Shown here one piece after another: positions 57,807-64,000 of a DNA stretch of 64,000 nt. The notes under the pieces were generated by a model, which searched no databases, was not told the DNA's origin, and saw nothing but the letters and a program-made list of their open reading frames with translations. The stretch is taken from assembly GCA_023014365.1 (NCBI GenBank), contig JAEBUN010000014.1, positions 1,151,139 to 1,215,138 of the forward strand, in the 5' to 3' direction. Both the position numbers and the translations under genes were made by a program. This stretch comes from Lepiota brunneoincarnata (taxonomy: Eukaryota; Basidiomycota; Agaricomycetes; Agaricales; Agaricaceae). The stretch's first letter is position 1. Each line of letters starts with the position of its first letter.

Positions 57807-58275
57807 ACCTTCATGAACCTGACTGATTGGTTCATCAGCCACTCATCAACCATTCATGTTACCATAAACCTTTGATATGTTGCTGTACATTTAGCAGAGC
57901 CTGCAAGTAAACAAATACAAATAGATCAGATTTGGTTCTCATATAATAAAACATATCATCAACACAACAGAATTTGTTCACTGGCTTCATCCATCAGAAT
58001 ATCACCCTCATTATCACCACCAATATCTTTTGTGTCACCCTCAGCATCTAAATCTGACAAATTATGCAGCTCCAGCTCCTTGTTGAAGCCCTGCTTGAGA
58101 CTGTCCAAACAAATCATTCCATGCAGGATTTTTAAGATCAAAAAGATCCTTGATTTATACTCATGCAAGAGGGGCTCGAGAGAAGATTTGGGTGGTATAT
58201 GAGCCAGAAGGAGTCATTGAATGGTTGTCATATGCCTGTGCTACTTCCCTATGTTGTTGAATAAGAGCTGAGAAC
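57807..58275. other. Unassigned segment
   Basis: Holds a minus-strand open stretch of 69 codons (57959-58168) with an acidic end (DLDAEGDTKDIGGDNEGD) but no recognisable domain. TTCATGAACCTTCATGAACC at 57801-57820 is a short direct repeat. Nothing else is supported. Confidence 0.3.
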
Positions 58276-58933
58276 TGTTAGAGCCAGTGCAAGTTGGGAC
58301 CGAAGCAGAGGGTTGGGATGGTATCCTTAATATAAGGTAACAGGGGGATGGAGCGAAGTCAGTACATAGACTTTGGGACTGAGGCAGAGTATGTCAGGCG
58401 GGGAGTTGGACTTGCAGCCTCAGCATATGTGCTGTGCCCTCCTGCTGTCCTAGTCCATATTTCAGGAAGTTGGAGCCAAAGTGGAGTGAGGCAGAAGAGA
58501 GGAGAGGATATGGAACAGGGAGCTGGTCTGCTGCTTGATTCAATTATCAGACTGAGGAGTACAAGTCAAGTACCTATGATATATACTACTGGTCTTACAA
58601 ACTATGACTTGTACTGACTACGGACAGAGCAAAGTGGAGACCAATATGGTTACAAATGGATTACAAATGGATTATGAATGGAATGGAGACCGGTACAGGT
58701 ATGGAGACTGATAACGTCTCTTGGTTACGGATGGGGAATGGAGAACTGGAAAGTAGCACCAAGGGTCAGGTGACCATGGCATGTGCGGAGATGGTCATGT
58801 GATTGGGGCAATGGGTTACAGTTGGAGCAAGTCAGGGCCAAGTCAGAGGACAGAGGGTTGTTATGTGGAGTGCACATGGAGTTGAGAAGCCAAAGTATAA
58901 TAGTTAAGCTCTGGGTTTGGCATGGATATGACA
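58276..58933 (-). repeat. Family A LTR, 3' LTR of minus-strand chromovirus
   Basis: The LTR is 658 bp; on the plus strand it reads TGTTAGAGCC to GGATATGACA. It is strongly CpG-poor: its first 70 bases have 1 CpG, against 7 in the aligned start of 61460-62110. Confidence 0.9.
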
Positions 58934-59066
58934 GTGCCCCCCCTTTAGGGCTGAGCCTTGAGGCCCTAGGTGGTCTAGACCAGGGCTTATCGGAAAACTC
59001 CGCTGGGGGATGAAAACGGAGTGAACTGGTTCAGGTTGGGAGAGTACAACTTAACCCCATACTCCC

Positions 59067-60093
59067 ATAAGCAGACAACCATCCTGACAACTGACCGCCA
59101 CAGAGCGCAAGGCATAACTGCTGAGGGAGAAGGCTGAGTGAGAGGAGTGGGAGTGGCTGGAAATTGAGAGATTGGAAGAGGAGGAGCGGCAGCAGCTGAT
59201 AGCGCTGCATCAGCAACAAGCAGAGGAGCAGGCAAGGGAGTGCCTGGCGGAAGAGATCAGGTGGCAACAAGATGAGGCTGCTGAGGCAGAGCATTGGGTG
59301 ATTCGGGCCAGGCTCATTGCAACTACTGTGGGGGCTTTGTTGAGCTGCCTGCTGGAAGAACTGATGGAGGTAGATACGGAGGAGTCAGAATCCAATTACA
59401 CAGGTAGTGATGAGATGGAAGATGAGGAGGAGGAGGAGAAGGAGGACTCTGGGGATACAGGGGGTAAGGGAAAAGCAAGGGTGAGGGTGGCCCCATGATG
59501 GGACCATGCAAACATATTTGGGGGTGAGAACCCCTGCTGGAGGTGTGAGCAAGATGGGGTCCAGTGTGAGGTCGCCAGCGGGTGAGTCATTTTTTGAAGA
59601 TTTCTGGGATACATACTGATAGGGTTTTAGTAACACCAGGAGTTGCCATTGGTGTAGTAAAATGAAGAAATGATGTGGAAGCCAAGAGGAGACAGAACCG
59701 AGTGGGGCCAGCAGGTTGTCAGGCCAACAGTTTGAGGGTAAGTAAGGAGTCCTGTATTGTGATGTATGCTAATCAGTGGGTGTTGTAGAGTTGAAACAGC
59801 TTATTGAGGAAAAACACCAGGAGACTGTCAAGAAGGTCAACATCCTGGAGGTACAACTCAAGCAGTCCATCACTCGATTGGGGGAGAAGGTGGACAAGGT
59901 AAAGCAGGTGACAGGCCGTTATGAGCAACTGTGGCATTGGGAGGTGCAGGTGGATTGTAATTGGTCAAGTGGAAATGTTACAGAGATGGAAGGTTCAGAG
60001 GAGAGTGTCAGGGCCACCTTGGAAGAGGAGGTGCAGGGCTTGATGGAAGATGATGCTGCACAGTTGCCTGGCCCCTCTGGAGGTGATAAGTAA
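59067..60093 (+). pseudogene. Antisense spliced accessory gene of family A, second copy
   Basis: Exons about 59067-59581, 59631-59737 and 59789-60093 join in frame across introns of 49 and 51 nt (GTGAGT...TTTTAG and GTAAGT...GTTGTAG). The start codon is now ATA. Residues before the first intron form an acidic coiled coil (EEEERQQLIALHQQQAEEQA; EDEEEEEKEDSGDTGGKGKA). Then comes CWRCEQDGVQCEV, and after the intron SCHWCSKMKK, TGA, C. Reading TGA as the decayed CGA gives CX2CX6CX9CX2CX6C. The last exon is a Leu/Lys/Glu coiled coil (ELKQLIEEKHQETVKKVNIL) ending LPGPSGGDK and TAA. This copy contains an extra block (WVIRARLIATTVGALLSCLL) absent from the plus-strand copy. The shared layout at two copies argues for a real, once-selected gene. 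Confidence 0.72.
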
Positions 60094-60169
60094 TTTGGTA
60101 GTAGTTTTTGTTGTTTTTTTTTTGATAAATCTTGTTGTTTCTTGGTGTGATGGGTGATCAGTGGAAAAC

Positions 60170-63100
60170 TCAGAGTGAATGGAGGGGGCCAGGCTTAGTG
60201 GGGTAAGAGGAATGGAAAGCCTCTACTAGATCTATGGCATGTTCAAGCTCAGTAGCTGGTAACCATGAAGACTCTTCTTCGGTGTCTTCATAACCTAACC
60301 AAATGACTTTGTAGGAGTTTGCATGCATGGCGCCGATCAATCTTTGAGTCGACAATGCAAGTGATCTCGTATTCAGGTTCACCATCAATAGAAACAGGTG
60401 CAGGTGGTGGGTCCGATCAGGTGGGTATGGTATTAGGTGTGGCTGGTTCAAGCATAGAAACATGGAAAACTGGGTGTACTCCATGCATGGAGTCGGGGAG
60501 TTGGAGGGTGAAGGAGTGGGTACCTGCTTGAGCAATGATCTCATAGGGTCCAAGGAGCTTTTTGGAGAGTTTTTTGGAGGGATGGGTGGTATGGAAGAAC
60601 TGGGCTTTAACAAACACTTTTTGCCTAACCTTGAAATCCAGAGCTGGGAGACAGTGGGTGTTGGCAGAGTTCTGGTATCATTGCTGGGCTAACGCTATTT
60701 CCAACTTCAAGGTGGTATGTAGGTCATTGAGATCAACTGCAAAATGGCAGGCCCAAGTGGAGGCGGGATCACATTCAAGATGAACTGTGATGTTTGGATG
60801 GTATCCTTTATTAGTGAAGAATGGGGAGATACTGGTGGTGGCACTAGGAGCATTGTTGTAAGCAAACTCAGCTAGTGGTAGTAATTTGGACCAATTGTCC
60901 TGTTGGTAGTTACAATAGACCTGGAGATATTGTTCCAGGGTCTGGTTGGTGCATTCCGTCTATCCATCGCCTTCTGGGTGGTAGCCCAAAGTGAAGTGTA
61001 GTTTCATGTCGAGGGCTTGTCCCAATCAACAGAAGAAGTGAGAGACGAATTTGGAGCCGCAGTTGGAGGTAACATGTTTGGGTATGCTATGCTTGGAGAA
61101 GACATGGAGGATGAATAGGTAGGCAAGGTCGGAGGAAGTGACAGTATCATAGGTGGGGATGAATAAGGATTGTTTGGTGAGTCTGTCAACTATTACTAGG
61201 ATGGCATCATAGCTGGAAGAGGCAGGGAGTTTCTTGATGAAGTCCATGGAGATTGAATTCCAAGGGCATTCAGAGATGGGGAGTTGCTTGAGGAGACCGT
61301 AGGGGTAGTGGCACTGAGGTTTAGACCTCATACAGGTGACACAAGACTTACAGAAATCTTTAATGAAGGTGTGGATACTAGGCCAGGTGTATTTGTACCA
61401 GATGAGTTCCAGCATTTATTCTGACTGAAGTGGCCAGCTAGGACATGATCATGCTTGTATGTTAGAGCCGGTGCGGGTCGGGACCGAAGCGGAGGGTCGG
61501 GGTGGTATCCTTGGTATAAGGTAACCGGGGGACAGGGTGAAGTCAGTACGTAGACTTTGGGACCGAGGCGGAGTACATCGGGCGGGGGGTTGGACTTGCG
61601 GCCTCAGCTTATGTGCTGTGCCCTCCTACTGTCCTAGTCCGTATTTCAGGAAGTCGGAGCCGAAGCGGAGCGAGGCAGAAGAGAGGAGAGGATATGGAAC
61701 AGGGAGCTGGTCCGCTGCTCGATTCGATTATCAGACTGAGGAGTACAAGCCAAGTACCTACGGTATATATACTACTGGCCTTACGAACTATGACTCGTAC
61801 TGACTACGTGCGGAGTGAAGCGGAGACCCATATGGTTACAAACGGATTACAAACGAAATGGAGACCGGTACGGGTATGGAGACTGGTAACGTATCTTGAC
61901 TACGGACGGGAAATGGAGACGGGGAAATAGAGACAGCGAGGTTCAGGTGACCACGGCACGTGTGGAGGTGGTCGCGTGATCGGGGCAGTGGGTTGCGGTC
62001 GGAGTGAGTCGGGGCCGAGTCGGAGGGCAGAGGGTTGTTGTGTGGAACACACGTGGAGTCGAGAAGCCGAAGTTTAAGTGATTAGACTTATAGTTGGCAT
62101 GGATATGACATTGTACTAGAGGACCCGAAGTCAGAGATTGTCAGCATCAGGGATGTAAATTCTGTCATCTAAGAGGAGGAAACCTTTATTGTTAACTGAC
62201 CAATGGCCTTCTGGGCTGGCAAGATGGGCGGAAGCAATCGGATCTGCTGGTAGGGCGGTGAGGATATTACAGTGTAGCTGATCGAGGTCCATGACTACAG
62301 CTGCACAAAGGGAAGGGGCATAAAGAGTGGTGGCACAGATGGAGGCCATGAGCTGTTCATAAGTGAACACAGGCCGGAAGTTGTGCAGGTTGACTGATGC
62401 ATAACTGCTATTCCCCCCTTTAGGGTAGACAGTCCCATCATCGAGTTAGGGCATCAGGCTTGGTACTGAGGTGGCTGGGTCAGAACCAGATGACAAGGTG
62501 GAATTGGGACAGGTACTCGGACCAATGAGCTTGGCGGTGAGTAAGGATCTTGGTGGTGCAGAAGTATTCAAATTGAGGTTTTTGTGGTCAGTGACTACAT
62601 CAATAGTAAGAGGGGAACCCTCGAGATAGTGCTGCCAGATACGAAAAGCCTCAAATATCGCTAGGAGTTCCTTGTTGTGGGTGTCATAATTAAGTTTGGC
62701 TGTGTTAAAGGTGTGGGAATGGAATGCAATGGGGTGGACCTCACCATCATCAGTGATGATAGAGAGGATAGCCACAAGGGCATAGTCAGAGGTATTGGTC
62801 TCAACAATGATCTGAGCATCGGGGGCTCAAGGAGTGAGGACAGGGGTGGATATGAATGCTTCCTTTAGGGAACTGAAGGCTTCATGGCATTTGTTGGTGA
62901 AATTCCATTTCACATCTTTGCAAGTGAGGTGGGTGAGCAGAACAACAATGTTGGAATAACTGTGAATGAAGCGATGATAGAAATTCATGAAATCTAAGAA
63001 GGACTGGATGCCCTTGACTTTCTTAGGTTCAGGCCACTCCTGGATGGTCTTGACCTTAGATTGGTCCATTCAGAGACCATCGGGGGAAAGAATGTAGCCA

Positions 63101-63615
63101 AGGTATTCCACTGTGTCAGAGTGGAACTGGCATTTGTTGGAGTGGGTGTATAGACCATGTTGTTGGAGCCACTTGAGGACCTCCTTGACTTGGTCACAAT
63201 GGATACTATGATTGTTGGAGTATATCAGAATGTCATCAAGGTAGATAGTAACACAGATGTCGAGCATGTCCTTGAATATATTGTTCCTGAACTGCTGGAA
63301 GGTGGCAGGGGTGTTGGTGAGGCCAAAAGGCATGACCATCTATTCGAAGGAGCCATAGTGGGTCTGAAAGGTGGTCTTCCATTTGTCACTGTCAGTAATG
63401 CAGACCAGATGGTAAGCGTGACAGAGGTCAATTTTGGTATATACACAGGCTTTGTGAGGGGAGTCTAAGAGGTCAGAGATGAGTGGAAGGGGGTAGTGAT
63501 CCTTCTTGGTAATATGGTTGAGACCTCTAAAATTAACACATAAATGGAGGGAGCCATCCTTTTTCTTTATGAAGAGGACCAGGGCTCCATAAGGAGAAGT
63601 GGAGGGGCAAATGAA
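60170..63615 (-). pseudogene. Pol of family A, minus-strand copy, truncated and interrupted
   Basis: Reverse transcriptase begins inside at ICPSTSP-equivalent sequence (63615) and retains VTIYLDDILIYSNN (near 63230-63262) with both catalytic Asp. RNase H (62446-62775), the segment PEGHWSVNNKGFLLLDD (62131-62370), integrase finger and core (61026-61415) and chromodomain end (60170-60300, VIWLGYEDTEEESSWLPA) follow. Stops, frameshifts and the solo LTR at 61460-62110 break it. It keeps LGPYEIIAQ, lost from the other copy. Confidence 0.88.
61460..62110 (-). repeat. Solo LTR of family A with target duplication, CpG-rich
   Basis: The LTR is 651 bp (TGTTAGAGCC to GGATATGACA) with perfect 5-bp target duplications TTGTA at 61455-61459 and 62111-62115. 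It is inserted in pol of the older minus-strand element; the split sequence rejoins exactly to GCTTGTACT.GAGGACC. CpG sites are retained across it, unlike the other four family A LTRs. It marks a recent insertion followed by LTR-LTR recombination. Confidence 0.95.
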
Positions 63616-64000
63616 GACACTTCTTTCCCTCTTACTACCATCATCTCCACTTTACATTATTTTCTACTCTTAATCTACAGGTGGCCGTCCCTTTCTTAGT
63701 GGGCTGTCTACATTATTCCTACTCTCTTCACCCTTCTGGAGCATCCCAGGGCTGTTTGGTGTCATTGGGGAGTTGGGTGCACCCTTGGCAAAGGTGCTTA
63801 ATGGCTGGGTATGCTGGCCACCTGATGAGCTGGCGATTCTGGACAGTCTCTGCTGGGGTCAGTGGATCCCTGGCTGGTCAAAATGGGTTAGGAGTCCCCC
63901 TGGGCACGTCCTGGGTGGGTTTGCAGTGGGACAACCGCACTCCTCGCCAAGCTCTCATGAAACCTGTAGCGAGTGCGCTTCCCCCAAATACCCTCTTTGT
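63616..64000. other. Unassigned sequence at right edge
   Basis: After the truncation point of the chromovirus the sequence is unrelated to anything else in the window. It is G/T-rich with no clear open frame, and is perhaps part of another element continuing beyond the edge. Confidence 0.3.

Larger units (their letters stand above)
58276..63615 (-). mobile_element. Ty3/gypsy chromovirus family A, minus-strand copy, 5' truncated
   Basis: The element has a 3' LTR at 58276-58933, then, reading on the minus strand backwards, a purine tract (RC of 58934-58947), the accessory gene, pol, and a truncation at about 63615, equivalent to base 49670 of the plus copy. Gag, protease and the 5' LTR are missing. 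A younger solo LTR (61460-62110) interrupts pol. With the plus copy it forms a tail-to-tail inverted pair. Confidence 0.9.

Overview
This window is nuclear DNA of a filamentous basidiomycete. Genes carry many short introns of about 50-60 nt. Gene families point to Agaricomycetes: multi-copy TPR-CHAT proteins, DUF6533-like membrane proteins, ZNFX1-type helicases, WD40 repeats, and Ty1/copia and Ty3/gypsy chromovirus elements. The mix of TPR-CHAT paralogues and chromoviruses resembles Rhizoctonia/Ceratobasidiaceae, but that placement is inference from family content, not a database match.

Layout. 1-9.5 kb: a tandem pair of TPR-CHAT genes on the minus strand. The left copy is a CpG-depleted pseudogene whose CHAT end is replaced by a retroelement fragment. 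The right copy (4291-8836) is intact. 11.5-13.4 kb: a multi-exon DUF6533-like membrane protein gene. 13.8-15.1 kb: a degraded CHAT remnant. 15.2-16.8 kb: a zuotin-type J-protein. 16.8-21.4 kb: gene-poor DNA with dispersed repeats. 21.4-26.6 kb: a nearly intact copia element on the minus strand, with TTGTC target duplications and near-identical LTRs. It sits just upstream of a 5' stub of another TPR-CHAT gene. 27.9-31.3 kb: a second complete TPR-CHAT gene on the plus strand, lacking the expected catalytic His. 31.9-38.2 kb: a conserved housekeeping block of RPF2 (-), a VIT/CCC1 transporter (+), HMG-CoA lyase (-) and a CaMK-type kinase (+). 39.6-43.5 kb: a decayed ZNFX1-like helicase. 43.8-64 kb: a nest of retroelements and DNA transposon pieces. 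It holds two tail-to-tail copies of one chromovirus (family A), a piece of a second chromovirus (family B, also at the left edge of the window), five family A LTRs, a Tc1-like fragment and a matching MITE, and a WD40 gene cut by the plus-strand chromovirus.

The housekeeping genes are unrelated to each other in pathway. The TPR-CHAT paralogues are the recurrent accessory theme. They look like N-myristoylated TPR scaffolds joined to a caspase/separase-like CHAT protease fold, and may act in recognition or cell death (inference).

The most unusual items are these. (1) A spliced gene lies antisense to pol, between pol and the 3' LTR of family A, and encodes coiled-coil regions plus a CX2CX6CX9CX2CX6C zinc-cluster-like motif; it is present in both copies. 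(2) Strong CpG-to-TpG/CpA decay affects duplicated sequences, and most premature stops are TGA where CGA (Arg) is expected. (3) HMG-CoA lyase has a 6-nt micro-exon carrying an active-site His and ends in SKL. (4) One TPR-CHAT paralogue has Pro where the catalytic His should be.
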